The translations under genes were made by a program, and so were the position numbers. A DNA stretch of 44,267 bases from Candidatus Gastranaerophilales bacterium (GTDB lineage Bacteria > Cyanobacteriota > Vampirovibrionia > Gastranaerophilales > Gastranaerophilaceae), in assembly GCA_944323335.1 (NCBI GenBank), contig CALUSB010000017.1, positions 1 to 44,267 on the forward strand, written 5' to 3'. Of the stretch, positions 27,093 to 36,496 are shown piece after piece. The number at the start of each line of letters is the position of its first letter. Position 1 is the stretch's first letter. A model generated the notes under the pieces. That model saw nothing but the letters and a program-made list of their open reading frames with translations. It was not told the origin of the DNA and did not search any database.

Positions 27093-28523
27093 CTAAAATC
27101 CTGCAGTTGCGCAGTTAATTATGCTATTTAAGAAAGGAGGAATGTATACACCCAAGACAAATACTATAATAAGCATAATTGCTTGAGGTATAAACATACA
27201 AGCGCAGAGTTTTTTCTTGTTTTCTTGTACGCTTTGAACTTTATCCTCGCTTAATTTATCAAATGTAGTTTTTATAACAACTCTTCCTATGCCCCAAAGT
27301 ACTATTGTTAGAAGAATTACAAATAAGGCGCATAGCAGGTAGTGTTTTTCTATAATCATTGTTTTTATCATTATAAATTCGCTGATAAACAAGACTGATG
27401 TAGGGAAAGCACATATTGCAAGGAATGAAAATATCCACAACCAGCCAGTTTTCTTGTCTGCTTCCATAAGACCGTGAACGGATTTTATTCTTTTTGTATT
27501 GAAAAGTTCAAGCACGTTTCCTGATGTTAAAAAGAATGATGCTTTTGCAAGCGAGTGACCTATAAGGTGTAAAATAACGGCATACAAAGCTGCTCCGCCA
27601 AGAGCCGTACCTATTGCCAAAATGCCCATATTTTCAATTGAAGAATATGCAAGCATTCTTTTGTAATTTTTTATGTGATAAACAAATACTGCCGTTACAA
27701 AAAGTGATACAAAACCTGTTATTAAAAGCATTGTTCTTGCCCAAGCGTCGCATTGAGCAATGTCTAGGACTTTAAATACTCTTACAATAACTAAAAATGC
27801 AGAGTTTAAAAGTGTTGCAGATAAAAGTGCCGAAATAGGTGAGGGTGCTTCCGAGTGCGCGTCAGGCAGCCAGAAGTGAACCGGCGCAAGACCCATTTTT
27901 GTGCCGAAACCAAAGAGCATAAACACAAAAGACAACTTTAACCAGAAAGGGTCAAAAAGCAGAGCATTTTTGTAGAGTTGTGCAAAATCAAGTGTGTTTA
28001 TATTGCCCTGTGCTATGTTTAAGAAGATTATTCCCACAAAAGCAAGCGCAATACCTATTGAGCAGATGAAAACGTATTTCCAAGCGGCTTCAATTGAGTG
28101 TTTTGTTTTGTTGAAATAAATCAAATAAGCGCTTGATAGTGTTGTTGCCTCAACAAAAATCCACGCCATACCCAAGTTGCTTGATAAAATAGTTCCTGTC
28201 ATTGCAAGGACAAAAACCATTATCATAAACGAGTAGTGCCCTATTTTTTTGTCAGAATAGTCAAGAGTCTTTGTGTATCCTGTGTTATAAATTGCAACCA
28301 TAAAAAATACCAAAGATAAAATTATCAAAAATATCAAATTGGTATTATCTACCGTAAAGTAGGGTATATTGTTTTCTCTTCCTATGTTTAGCGCAAGCAA
28401 TGTTGTTGATACGATGTGTAAAAGCGCATAAACATTAACCATTGCACAGTCGAAGGCTCTTTTTTTAATAAGTGCCATAAGTATGCAAGCTACAATCGGA
28501 AATATCAAAATCACATTAATCAT
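27093..28523 (-). CDS. hyfF: HyfF-like antiporter-type membrane subunit
   Basis: 476 residues, about 13-14 transmembrane helices, of the NuoL/M/N-MrpD superfamily. The conserved channel segment reads HFWLPDAHSEAPSPISALLSATLLNSAF with nearby lysines, typical of proton- or sodium-translocating subunits. It should carry out ion pumping coupled to electron transfer in the soluble arm. It overlaps the HyfE-like gene by 8 bases and is followed by the large-subunit gene at 11 bases. Confidence 0.88.
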   Translation of the reverse strand: MINVILIFPIVACILMALIKKRAFDCAMVNVYALLHIVSTTLLALNIGRENNIPYFTVDNTNLIFLIILSLVFFMVAIYNTGYTKTLDYSDKKIGHYSFMIMVFVLAMTGTILSSNLGMAWIFVEATTLSSAYLIYFNKTKHSIEAAWKYVFICSIGIALAFVGIIFLNIAQGNINTLDFAQLYKNALLFDPFWLKLSFVFMLFGFGTKMGLAPVHFWLPDAHSEAPSPISALLSATLLNSAFLVIVRVFKVLDIAQCDAWARTMLLITGFVSLFVTAVFVYHIKNYKRMLAYSSIENMGILAIGTALGGAALYAVILHLIGHSLAKASFFLTSGNVLELFNTKRIKSVHGLMEADKKTGWLWIFSFLAICAFPTSVLFISEFIMIKTMIIEKHYLLCALFVILLTIVLWGIGRVVIKTTFDKLSEDKVQSVQENKKKLCACMFIPQAIMLIIVFVLGVYIPPFLNSIINCATAGF

Positions 28524-29169
28524 TGTCGTAGTCCTTTAAATCTGACAGGTTAGAAACTTCTAGGTCTTTAAATTCTCTGTTTATTTCATTTACGAATAAA
28601 CCGAGAATGTATATAGCAATAAATACATCGAGCAAAACGCCCATATTCACAAGCACGGGCATTTCTTTTGCAACTGATAATGATAAAAGAAAAATGCCGT
28701 TTTCCATTGTGATAAATTCAATGACGTTAGAGATGATTTTGTGCTTAATTGTGATAAGCCACAAGCTTATTATTATTGTTGCAATTGAAACTCCAAAATA
28801 AATAGGAGATATCATTTTCATTGTGCTTGAGCCTGTGAAGTAATTTGAAACCAAAAAACCTGCTATGAGTATTATACTTGCCGTTACAAGGCAGTAAAAG
28901 TGAGGTATGTTTGCCCCAATATCACGGTTAGCGTGGGTTTTTTTAACAACTTTAAACAAAAACCAAGGTATAACGATTGATTTTACGATGAGTGTTTCAA
29001 CGGTTAAGAAAGCTATGTTTAAAGCGTGTTGATGTTCAAAATTGCAAGCGCAAATCAAAAATAGCAATACACCTTGTACTACAAGCAGTCTTATATGTGC
29101 TACCAGCCTGCTTGTTGCAGCTAAGTAGAGCATCGTTAGCCCGAATAGTATTATAAAACCATTTTCCAT
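28516..29169 (-). CDS. hyfE: HyfE-like membrane subunit
   Basis: 217 residues with about 6-7 hydrophobic helices, corresponding to HyfE (related to NuoK/MrpC plus extra helices). The phrase FITMENGIFLLSLSVAKEMPVLVNMGVLLDVFIAI is the NuoK-like helix with its buried glutamate (MENG). The C-terminus ends in an acidic tail (DLEVSNLSDLKDYDND). It starts 3 bases after the stop of the HyfC-like gene. This is a small core subunit of the proton channel. Confidence 0.85.
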   Translation of the reverse strand: MENGFIILFGLTMLYLAATSRLVAHIRLLVVQGVLLFLICACNFEHQHALNIAFLTVETLIVKSIVIPWFLFKVVKKTHANRDIGANIPHFYCLVTASIILIAGFLVSNYFTGSSTMKMISPIYFGVSIATIIISLWLITIKHKIISNVIEFITMENGIFLLSLSVAKEMPVLVNMGVLLDVFIAIYILGLFVNEINREFKDLEVSNLSDLKDYDND

Positions 29170-29172
29170 AAA

Positions 29173-30090
29173 TTAGCCTCCAAACATCCTTGCCACAACA
29201 AGAGCAAGTACAACGAGCGCAAATGAGCTCATTACAAAAATAAACTCAAAAACGTGCGACATACGAATTCTAGCGGTAGCGGATTCAATAGTTCCGATAA
29301 TAACGGATATTATAAACATTAAAGCAAGGTAAGCTAAAACAGCTATCCACTGAGGAAGCCCTTGCGGTATAACAATTGCTGCAATAAGCGATGATAAAAG
29401 CAGCATCTTGATACCCGATGCCCAAGTAATGAGTGCTAAATCCGCAGCAGAGTTGTCTAAAATCATAACTTCATGAATCATAGTGAGCTCAAGGTGAGTA
29501 GCAGGGTCATCCACGGGAACTCTTGAGCCTTCCGTTAAAATCATTATAAATAGTGCAATTAGCGCAAATATACAAATCAATATGCCGTAATTTCCCGAGT
29601 TTTCTATAATTTTTGAAAGAGCATCAAATGTGTAATTTCCGCTTAGTGCCATAATTGAGGCCAAAAGCATAAAAAACGCAGGCTCTACAATTGTTGTAAA
29701 ACAAGCCTCACGAGAAGCGCCCATACCCTCAAAGCTGCTGCCTGTATCCATTGCACCTATTAGAGAAAAGAACTTTGAAAGTCCTAAAATATACGCAAAG
29801 ATTATAAATCCTGCAGGGATATTAATTATGGCGCTTGATGAGGCAAGCGGTACAAAAAGTGCTGCAAATAAAGCGCTTGCGATAACAATTACAGGTGTAA
29901 TCCTAAAAATACCGCTTGTGGTTTTGCTTATTACAAAATCTTTTTTCATAAGTTTTACAAAGTCATATAGCGGCTGCAAAACCGGTGCGCCGTACCTTCC
30001 GCCCCAGAATGCCTTAGTTTTTTTGATTACTCCAAGCATTAGGAAAGGTACAAATAAAACAATTATCAAATTTAAAATCTTAATCGCCAT
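29173..30090 (-). CDS. hyfC: HyfC-like (NuoH-type) membrane subunit
   Basis: 305 residues, about 8 transmembrane helices. The NuoH/HyfC hallmarks are present: GRYGAPVLQPLYDFVKLMKKDF near the N-terminus, and EGSRVPVDDPATHLELTMIHEV in the middle, the conserved loop that contacts the soluble arm. This subunit links the redox module to the antiporter-like subunits. It lies 6 bases downstream of the HyfB-like gene. Confidence 0.9.
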   Translation of the reverse strand: MAIKILNLIIVLFVPFLMLGVIKKTKAFWGGRYGAPVLQPLYDFVKLMKKDFVISKTTSGIFRITPVIVIASALFAALFVPLASSSAIINIPAGFIIFAYILGLSKFFSLIGAMDTGSSFEGMGASREACFTTIVEPAFFMLLASIMALSGNYTFDALSKIIENSGNYGILICIFALIALFIMILTEGSRVPVDDPATHLELTMIHEVMILDNSAADLALITWASGIKMLLLSSLIAAIVIPQGLPQWIAVLAYLALMFIISVIIGTIESATARIRMSHVFEFIFVMSSFALVVLALVVARMFGG

Positions 30091-30096
30091 TTTTAC

Positions 30097-32085
30097 TTAT
30101 CCTATATAGAAACTTCCAATTATTATCAGTACTAAAAATATCAAGCCGTATTTTATGTAGCTTTGAATGTTGCCACTTTGAATGCTTTCAAATTTTGATA
30201 AGAACCATTCGTCAAATTTAACAAGCGGATTTATTATGTATGCTTCTTCAATATCATCAATGTGCAAGCTGAAATGAGCTTTTTTGGGGAAGAGTTGTTT
30301 TGGTTTTTCTATGTCAAAAACTTTCTTAAATAAAGGCTTTAACATAGATAAAAACGGGCTTGCATACGATGAAGCGCTATATTGCATAAAGTTATTGGGT
30401 TTATCGTAACCGCAGCCCCAAGTTTCATGCAGTGCAACTTTGTTTGAGAATTTTGCTTTTATAAGAAGTAAAACAACTACAAAAGCCAAGAATGACAAAG
30501 CACAGATTGAAATTGTCTGCATAATATCGCCGTATTGAGCAGGTATTGCCAGTGTTTGTGCTCCCATAACAACTTGAGCGGGTTTTAGAACAAAGTTAAA
30601 CATATATTGAGGTGCTACACCTATTAAAAGTGTCAAAAGCGCTAAAAATCCCATTGGTATAAGCATTACTCTGTCGGAGTCTTTGGTATTGTTTTTGGCA
30701 TTTTCGCTCCTTGGCATACCTAAGAATATTATGCTGAATGCTTTTGTAAAGCATAATATAGCCATTGTACCGACAAGAGCCAAACCTGCTATTGAGAATA
30801 AAAGGACAATTAATGTAAAGAAGTTATTTATCAAAAGTCCTTTTAGCATAGCAAAGTATATTAAAAATTCACTTATAAATCCGTTAAAAGGAGGAAGAGC
30901 GCATATTGCAACCGAACCTATTAAAAACAGTACTGCACTATATGGCATAGACTTAATAAGTCCGCCTAATATTTCAATATTTCTTGTATGAGTTTTAATA
31001 TAAACGCTTCCTGCGCTTAAGAACAGTAATTCCTTAAATATAGAGTGGTTTAATATGTGTAAAATTGCACCGCCAAAACCAAGAATCGCAACAGAGGGAT
31101 TATTGTAGCTTAAAGATAGCATACCAACCCCTATACCGATACCTATTATACCTATATTTTCTATTGAGTGGTAAGCAAGCAAGCGTTTTAAATCGTGTTG
31201 AGTTATGGCGTAGAGCACACCATAAAGGGCTGATATAACAGAGATAATTAAAACGGCATAAGCGATACCTTTTGAGGGTGTACCCATAATTGATAGCATT
31301 CTTAAAATACCGTAAATACCTGTTTTAATCATAACACCTGACATAATCGCACTCACATGGCTTGGTGCAGCGGGGTGAGCGTCAGGCAGCCAGTTGTGAA
31401 AAGGAACAAAACCTGCTTTTGTGCCAAAGCCGATAAAAGCAAAGGCAAAAACAAGATTTGCAAGGTGTGAGTTATTTTTTAATACTTCAGAGAATGCACT
31501 AAAGTCATAGCTACCGGAGTTTATCGCACAAAGTGCAAAAGCAAGGATTATAAATATCACGCACACATGCATAAATACAAGATATTTTATACCTGCTTTT
31601 AGAACCTCTTTTTTATCCGATTCAAAAATAACAAGGAAAAACGAGCTAAGTGACATTATTTCCCAAAAGATAAGAAACATAAGCGCGTTTGAGCAAGTCA
31701 CGACTAACTGCATTGAAGCTATTAAAAGCGGTAAAAATACAAGGTGCGAGTTTATATTTTTTGATTTTTCAAGGTAGGGTTTTAAATATCCGTTAGAATA
31801 AATAACCGCCATAAGGCTCATTATTGATATTACTATTATAAAAAATGCGCCAAGCGGGTCTATAGTAAAATTAACCGTCTGAAAAATCGGGTTAAAATTA
31901 GCGCTATAGGTTAAATTTTCTCCCTCAATAAAAACCTTAAAAGCAGGTATTAAACAAAAAACAGATGCAACTGTTGTTAAAAACGATAAAATTGCAACTT
32001 TATATTTTTTGCTAAAAAGCGCTGCTATAAAACCACTTAAAACAAGTGTGATTATTCCTGTAAAAAAACTGTTCATTACTTCCAT
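30097..32085 (-). CDS. hyfB: HyfB-like (NuoL-type) antiporter subunit, first gene of the Ehr operon
   Basis: 662 residues, about 16 transmembrane helices. The core antiporter block reads PFHNWLPDAHPAAPSHVSAIMSG, followed by a long C-terminal extension with charged cytoplasmic stretches (HETWGCGYDKPNNFMQYSASSYASPF, a typical HyfB/HycC phrase). It heads the six-gene operon. Two ATGs (32085 and 32076) are possible starts; the second has GGAAG just before it, while 32085 is kept as the longer form. The gene diverges from the formate channel gene across a 250-base promoter region. Confidence 0.9.
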   Translation of the reverse strand: MEVMNSFFTGIITLVLSGFIAALFSKKYKVAILSFLTTVASVFCLIPAFKVFIEGENLTYSANFNPIFQTVNFTIDPLGAFFIIVISIMSLMAVIYSNGYLKPYLEKSKNINSHLVFLPLLIASMQLVVTCSNALMFLIFWEIMSLSSFFLVIFESDKKEVLKAGIKYLVFMHVCVIFIILAFALCAINSGSYDFSAFSEVLKNNSHLANLVFAFAFIGFGTKAGFVPFHNWLPDAHPAAPSHVSAIMSGVMIKTGIYGILRMLSIMGTPSKGIAYAVLIISVISALYGVLYAITQHDLKRLLAYHSIENIGIIGIGIGVGMLSLSYNNPSVAILGFGGAILHILNHSIFKELLFLSAGSVYIKTHTRNIEILGGLIKSMPYSAVLFLIGSVAICALPPFNGFISEFLIYFAMLKGLLINNFFTLIVLLFSIAGLALVGTMAILCFTKAFSIIFLGMPRSENAKNNTKDSDRVMLIPMGFLALLTLLIGVAPQYMFNFVLKPAQVVMGAQTLAIPAQYGDIMQTISICALSFLAFVVVLLLIKAKFSNKVALHETWGCGYDKPNNFMQYSASSYASPFLSMLKPLFKKVFDIEKPKQLFPKKAHFSLHIDDIEEAYIINPLVKFDEWFLSKFESIQSGNIQSYIKYGLIFLVLIIIGSFYIG

Positions 32086-32143
32086 CCCGGATTATCTGTC
32101 CATTAACAAACGGTGTTATAAATCTAACAAAAATGAAAGTCAA

Positions 32144-32202
32144 GTGTAAATTTTACAATTAAAATTTTTGCTTGAAATTAAAATTTTACGATATAAAATT
32201 TT
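32144..32202. promoter_or_regulatory. AT-rich repeat cluster between Ehr operon and formate channel gene
   Basis: The divergent intergenic region (32086-32335) contains a perfect inverted repeat TGTAAA-T-TTTACA (32144-32156) and three copies of TAAAATTTT (starting 32160, 32179 and 32194). The remainder up to the formate channel start is ordinary AT-rich sequence with no further clear structure. These are candidate regulator sites or UP-element-like promoter DNA shared by both transcripts. Confidence 0.4.
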
Positions 32203-32335
32203 CATCGGACTTTGGTCATTAACAACTTAAGATTTTTATACAGAGCCGTATTTTATATATGCACCGTATACTCGCAAAAGTTATGTTTTGCGCTCTTGTT
32301 GATGTCTTAAAGGTATGGAATTAAAGGAGAAAAAG

Positions 32336-33211
32336 ATGACTGAACAACAAAACTTAGATACAAAAGATTGTATTTCACCAAATCATGTTGCCCATGAACT
32401 TGCTGACAATGTTATGCCTGCAAAAGCTAACTTTAGAAAATCAAAAACATTTGTACTTGCAATAGCAGCGGGTGCGCTGATTGCTTTTGGTGCGCAGGTT
32501 TCACTTAATGTTATGACAGGGACGGAAGCTGTAAGCTGGGGCTTTGCAAAGTTAATCGGAGCTATGACATTTGCTACAGGTCTTATGATGGTTGTTTTAA
32601 CGGGTGCTGAACTATTTACCGGTAATGTTATGATGACTTTTTCGGTAATTGAGAAGAAAACAAGCCTTGCTAAACTTCTTCGCAACTGGACAATAGTTTA
32701 TATAGGAAACTTTGTAGGTTCTGTGATTTTGGCTACAATAATATACTTTACAGGCTGCTCTCATAACTCCCATGAAGCTCTTGGTGTTTTAGGTTTAACA
32801 ACTGCTTATACAAAAGTAAACCTAACTTTTGTTGAAGCATTTACAAGAGGTATCCTGTGTAACTGGCTTGTATGTCTTGCTATCTGGATGGCTTCATCTT
32901 CTCGTCACGTTATAGGTAAGATTTTTGCAATATTTTTCCCTATCACAACATTCGTTGCATCAGGCTATGAACACAGTATCGCAAATATGTACTTTATATC
33001 AAACGGTTTATTCCTAAAAGCTACTCCTGCTATCGCCGCAGCTTCAGGCTTGAGTGCTGAGCAACTTGCAACACTTAACATAAAATCATTCTTACTTGGT
33101 AACCTGTTGCCTGTTACATTAGGTAATATGGTAGGTGCTTTTGTATTTGTTGTTCTTTTGTTCTGGACAGCATATCTAAGAGATGACCACGGAAAAGACT
33201 TAAGTAAGTAA
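32336..33211 (+). CDS. focA: Formate/nitrite transporter (FNT) family channel
   Basis: 291 residues, six transmembrane helices in two inverted halves. FNT marks include GAQVSLNV, the re-entrant loop AELFTGNVMMT (first half), the central NFVGS segment and GILCNWLVCLAIWMA with FVASGYEHSIANMYF (second half, carrying the pore histidine). The start is the ATG at 32336, preceded by AAAGGAG at 6-base spacing; an earlier in-frame ATG at 32315 is not supported. The protein forms pentameric channels for formate or related monocarboxylates or nitrite. Divergence from the Ehr operon favours formate, but this is inference. Confidence 0.9.
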   Translation: MTEQQNLDTKDCISPNHVAHELADNVMPAKANFRKSKTFVLAIAAGALIAFGAQVSLNVMTGTEAVSWGFAKLIGAMTFATGLMMVVLTGAELFTGNVMMTFSVIEKKTSLAKLLRNWTIVYIGNFVGSVILATIIYFTGCSHNSHEALGVLGLTTAYTKVNLTFVEAFTRGILCNWLVCLAIWMASSSRHVIGKIFAIFFPITTFVASGYEHSIANMYFISNGLFLKATPAIAAASGLSAEQLATLNIKSFLLGNLLPVTLGNMVGAFVFVVLLFWTAYLRDDHGKDLSK

Positions 33212-33220
33212 CTTATACAC

Positions 33221-33242
33221 AGGCGGTCTATTTAGACCGCCT
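33221..33242 (+). terminator. Hairpin after the formate channel gene
   Basis: AGGCGGTCTA (33221-33230) pairs perfectly with TAGACCGCCT (33233-33242). It is a GC-rich 10-base stem located 10 bases after the channel stop. Only a weak T-run follows (TATAAATT), so it may terminate partially or stabilise the mRNA 3' end before the porin gene. Confidence 0.65.
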
Positions 33243-33260
33243 TATAAATTAATCGGGACA

Positions 33261-34463
33261 ATGAAAAAGATTTTATCCGCTCTTTTATTTCTTTTTATTT
33301 TTTCTCCCTGTGCTTTTGCTATTGAGGAGGAAATTCACCTTGAGCAAAATCTTGACGGGGACTTTGTGCAAAGTATTACGGGGCATACAAAAGAAGAATT
33401 TGAACAACAGCTGCAAGCGGATAAAGATACGTTTTTATCTAACTTAAAAAGTGCTCCAAATGATGTCTTAAAGCTTCAAATCGAGCGCACCGATGTACCT
33501 TCGCAGCTGCTTAAAAAACAACTTACCATGAAATTTGACAGAGGGCCTCTGGAGAGTTTTCAAACATGGGTAGCACTTCAAGGTAATATAACAACTCAGA
33601 TGAATGAAAACTCAGATACCGACACTAAATTTAATATGGCGCTTATAAATATCATATTTGACGGTAAATTTAGAGGCGGTAAAGAAGGTTTTCGCTTGAT
33701 GTTAGACCCGACACCAACCCATGCAAGAGGCTTTTTACAACAGTTTATACAAGATGCTTACTTTGAGACAAACAGAATACCTCACCATAACGTGTTAATA
33801 GGTAATTCTCGACCGGGGGTAGGATATGAAGGTGCTCAATCTCCCTATACATTACCTTTTGTTGCTCGCTCTCAAATATCAAGAAACTTGGCAAACGTCA
33901 GAAAATTCGGTCTTAGAGTAAGAGGGGATTATTCCCTTGTAGATTATGACTTTGGCGGATATAGTTCCGATACGTTTTTTAGAGAATTTTTCCCGGGCTT
34001 TGAATTTGACGGCTGGGTAAATATTAAACCTCTCGGCAAGACAGATGGCAAATGGGGAAAAATAGTAGCCGGCGGCGGCATTGTAGCGGGCAAAAAACAC
34101 TCTCTTGACTACTTTATGACAGGTGCTGCGCTAAGTTATGAATATAAAAGATTTTGGGCAAGAGCTGAATATGCTAATTCTGACGGCTCTAACGGCGGAA
34201 GCGGCTCAACCTCAAACAGGGCAGAGGGTTTTTATGCTACTGCGGCTTATCGTTTGACAAAAAAAATAGAAGTTCTGGCAAGATACGATGAATTTAACCC
34301 CGACAGGTCAAAAGACCATAACAACCAAAGAGAATACACGGCAGGGCTTAACTATTATATTAAAGGGCAGGCGCTAAAGCTTATTTTTAACTATGTATTT
34401 TGCCAAAATGACGCAAAACCCGATTCTCATAAGTTCATAGTCGGCACACAAATTGTATTATAG
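33261..34463 (+). CDS. Outer-membrane porin, phosphate-selective (OprP/OprO) type
   Basis: 400 residues. Signal peptide about 1-20 (MKKILSALLFLFIFSPCAFA). A short coiled N-terminal segment (30-75) is followed by alternating hydrophobic/polar beta strands with aromatic belts, such as GAALSYEYKRFWARAEYANSD, AEGFYATAAYRLTKKIEVLARYDEFNPD and the family-typical AGLNYYIKGQALKLIFNYVF. The last residues IVGTQIVL form the closing strand. The fold suits a trimeric 16-strand porin for small anions, possibly phosphate or organic acids; selectivity cannot be read. It sits between the formate channel and CoA-transferase genes. Confidence 0.82.
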   Translation: MKKILSALLFLFIFSPCAFAIEEEIHLEQNLDGDFVQSITGHTKEEFEQQLQADKDTFLSNLKSAPNDVLKLQIERTDVPSQLLKKQLTMKFDRGPLESFQTWVALQGNITTQMNENSDTDTKFNMALINIIFDGKFRGGKEGFRLMLDPTPTHARGFLQQFIQDAYFETNRIPHHNVLIGNSRPGVGYEGAQSPYTLPFVARSQISRNLANVRKFGLRVRGDYSLVDYDFGGYSSDTFFREFFPGFEFDGWVNIKPLGKTDGKWGKIVAGGGIVAGKKHSLDYFMTGAALSYEYKRFWARAEYANSDGSNGGSGSTSNRAEGFYATAAYRLTKKIEVLARYDEFNPDRSKDHNNQREYTAGLNYYIKGQALKLIFNYVFCQNDAKPDSHKFIVGTQIVL

Positions 34464-34500
34464 TATTATTTATGGTAGAATTTTGCGCAAGGGATAAAGC

Positions 34501-35151
34501 ATGAAAAAAATTGTCTGCGCAAAAGATGCCATAAATTTAATAAAAGACGGCTCAAGTGTTATGATTGGCGGCTTTTTAAGCTGCGGAGCGCCGGATAAAC
34601 TTATTGACGAGCTTGTGGTTCAGGGTAAAAAAAATCTTACAATGATTTGCAATGACACATCATACCCTAATGTCGATAAGGGTAAAATCATCACAAATAA
34701 GCTTGCAAAAAAAGTAATAGCAGCCCACATCGGTACAAACCCCGAAACAGGCAGGCAAATGCAAAGCGGCGAGACTGAGGTTGAGCTTGTTCCTATGGGA
34801 ACTCTCGTAGAAAAAATAAGAGCAAAAGGTGCAGGGCTTGGCGGTGTTCTTACTCAAACGGGCATTGGTACAATCCTTGAAGATAACAAAGAAATTATCG
34901 AAGTTGAGGGTAAAAAATTTATTTTCGAAAAGCCGCTGGGAGCTGATTTTGCACTTATTTACGGCACAAAAGCAGACAAGTACGGCAATGTTTCATTTTA
35001 CGGCACAACAAGGAATTTTAACACGGTTATGGCAACAGCGGCTGATGTTGTAATTGTTCAAGCTGATGAGATTGTTGACTGTATTGACCCTAACGACGTT
35101 GTTATACCGGGGCTTTTTGTAGATTACATTGTAAAGCGCGAGGAAGATTAA
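34501..35151 (+). CDS. atoD: Acetate/acetoacetate CoA-transferase, alpha subunit
   Basis: 216 residues, the normal length of the A subunit. The family motif GSSVMIGGFLSCGAPDKLIDEL lies near the N-terminus. Downstream, GVLTQTGIGTILEDNKE and EKPLGADFALIYGTKADKYGN are typical. Together with the B subunit encoded next, it moves CoA between acetoacetyl-CoA (or butyryl-CoA) and acetate. An AAGGGAT ribosome site precedes the ATG. The stop shares one base with the B-subunit start (TAATG), so the pair is coupled. Confidence 0.9.
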   Translation: MKKIVCAKDAINLIKDGSSVMIGGFLSCGAPDKLIDELVVQGKKNLTMICNDTSYPNVDKGKIITNKLAKKVIAAHIGTNPETGRQMQSGETEVELVPMGTLVEKIRAKGAGLGGVLTQTGIGTILEDNKEIIEVEGKKFIFEKPLGADFALIYGTKADKYGNVSFYGTTRNFNTVMATAADVVIVQADEIVDCIDPNDVVIPGLFVDYIVKREED

Positions 35152-35831
35152 TGCCTGTTGTGCAAAGTGAACTCACAAAAGAAAAAATAAGAGAAATTAT
35201 AGCAAAAAGAGCTGCAAAAGAGTTTAAAAGAGGCGATGTTGTGACTCTTGGTATAGGACTGCCTACAGAAGTGGCCAATTATGTCGATGATAGTGTGGGT
35301 GTAATTTTTCAATCGGAAAACGGACTTTTGGGTGCAGGCAGACTACATCAGGGAGAAAGCCCCGACCCGAGGATAATAAACGCGGGAGGCGCTTTTGTTG
35401 AGCCTATTAAGGGATGTTGTTTTTATGACACGCAAATGGCTTTTACGATTATGCGAGGCGGGCACATTGATGCTACTGTGCTTGGTGCACTGCAGGTAGA
35501 TGAAGAGGGTAATCTTGCAAGCTGGATGATTCCAAACAAGCTTGTACCAGGCATGGGCGGCTCTATGGACCTTGTTGTGGGTTCAAAAAAAGTCATTGTT
35601 GTAATGGAACATTTATCAAAAAATCAGATAAAAATTGTTAAAAAGTGCGATTTACCCCTTACCGCCACATCTGAAGTGGATTTGATAATAACCGAAAGAT
35701 GTGTTTTTGAAGTCACAAATCAAGGGCTTTTAATGAGCGAAATTAACCCGATGTTTACTATTGATGATATAAGACAATCTACCGGTGCTGATTTTAAAGT
35801 AAGCCCCGAGCTTAAAAACATGCAGGTGTAG
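35151..35831 (+). CDS. atoA: Acetate/acetoacetate CoA-transferase, beta subunit
   Basis: 226 residues. The catalytic glutamate that forms the CoA thioester is E56 in QSENGLLGAG. Other family phrases are IGLPTEVANYV, GGHIDATVLGALQVD and NKLVPGMGGSMDL. With the alpha subunit it makes the heterotetrameric enzyme used in acetate/butyrate or acetoacetate metabolism. It fits a fermentative lifestyle next to a formate channel. Known relatives include CtfB and AtoA; substrate preference is not resolved by sequence. Confidence 0.9.
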   Translation: MPVVQSELTKEKIREIIAKRAAKEFKRGDVVTLGIGLPTEVANYVDDSVGVIFQSENGLLGAGRLHQGESPDPRIINAGGAFVEPIKGCCFYDTQMAFTIMRGGHIDATVLGALQVDEEGNLASWMIPNKLVPGMGGSMDLVVGSKKVIVVMEHLSKNQIKIVKKCDLPLTATSEVDLIITERCVFEVTNQGLLMSEINPMFTIDDIRQSTGADFKVSPELKNMQV

Positions 35832-35833
35832 TT

Positions 35834-36385
35834 TTATTTTTCATCTAAATATCTTATTACCCTGCAAGGGTTCCCCGCAGCAGTACAGTTTTTCGGGATA
35901 TTTTTTGTAACGACGCTGCCGGCGCCTATTGTTGTGCCATCTCCTATCTCAACTCCCGCAAGCACTATAACCCCGCCGCCAAGCCAGCAGTCTTTACCTA
36001 TTTTAATCGGTTTTGCCATATTTATACCTTTATTTCTTCTCTTTGAGTCAAGCGGGTGCTGGGCGGTGTATATTTGGACATTCGGGCCAATATAGCAATT
36101 GTCGCCTATGGTTACTTTTGCACAGGATAAGACTGAGCAGTTAAAGTTTATAAAGACATTTTTTCCTATTTCTATATTTTCTCCGTAATCGCAGTAAAAA
36201 GGAGGATTTATTATAAAATTTTCAAATTTTCTTGAAAAAATTTCTTCTATATATTTTTTATCCCCGCTTGTGTTAAATTTCATAGTTGCGCTAAACGACT
36301 TCTGGCGCATTTTTGTTAGTTCTTCATCAAAAGCAATGTACTCTTCGCCTAAGAGCATTTTTTCTCTTTGTGTTTTTGTATTCAT
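35834..36385 (-). CDS. maa: Sugar O-acetyltransferase (maltose/galactoside type), left-handed beta-helix
   Basis: 183 residues with a Maa/LacA N-terminal domain (KMLLGEEYIAFDEELTKMR) and hexapeptide repeats (I-G-x-x-V/C-x type: ENIEIGKNVFINFN, VTIGDNCYIGPNV, IKIGKDCWLGGGV, VEIGDGTTIGAGSVV). The catalytic histidine is in YTAQHPLD. It acetylates sugars from acetyl-CoA in the cytoplasm. GAGGTG precedes the ATG. It diverges from a LysR-type regulator gene, which may control it. Confidence 0.9.
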   Translation of the reverse strand: MNTKTQREKMLLGEEYIAFDEELTKMRQKSFSATMKFNTSGDKKYIEEIFSRKFENFIINPPFYCDYGENIEIGKNVFINFNCSVLSCAKVTIGDNCYIGPNVQIYTAQHPLDSKRRNKGINMAKPIKIGKDCWLGGGVIVLAGVEIGDGTTIGAGSVVTKNIPKNCTAAGNPCRVIRYLDEK

Positions 36386-36448
36386 AAAATCACCTCATTT
36401 ATTTTTATTATTTATTGCTTTTGAAAAATAGCAAATACTTATATTAAA

Positions 36449-36490
36449 TATTAATCTATGCTTGACAAGCATAGATTAATAAAATATTAT
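36449..36490 (+). promoter_or_regulatory. Palindromic operator with embedded promoter of the LysR gene
   Basis: Two perfect 15-base arms (36449-36463 and 36467-36481) flank a 3-base spacer. The centre forms a consensus -35, TTGACA (36462-36467), followed after exactly 17 bases by TATTAT (36485-36490). Transcription would start near 36497, the first base of the regulator's ATG, so the mRNA is probably leaderless. The arrangement suggests autorepression and possibly control of the divergent acetyltransferase gene. Confidence 0.65.
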
Positions 36491-36496
36491 TTTTTT

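Noticed and set aside
24848-32085. Functional formate hydrogenlyase
   Set aside because: Most NiFe ligand cysteines are missing from the large subunit and no formate dehydrogenase or hyp maturation gene lies in the window.
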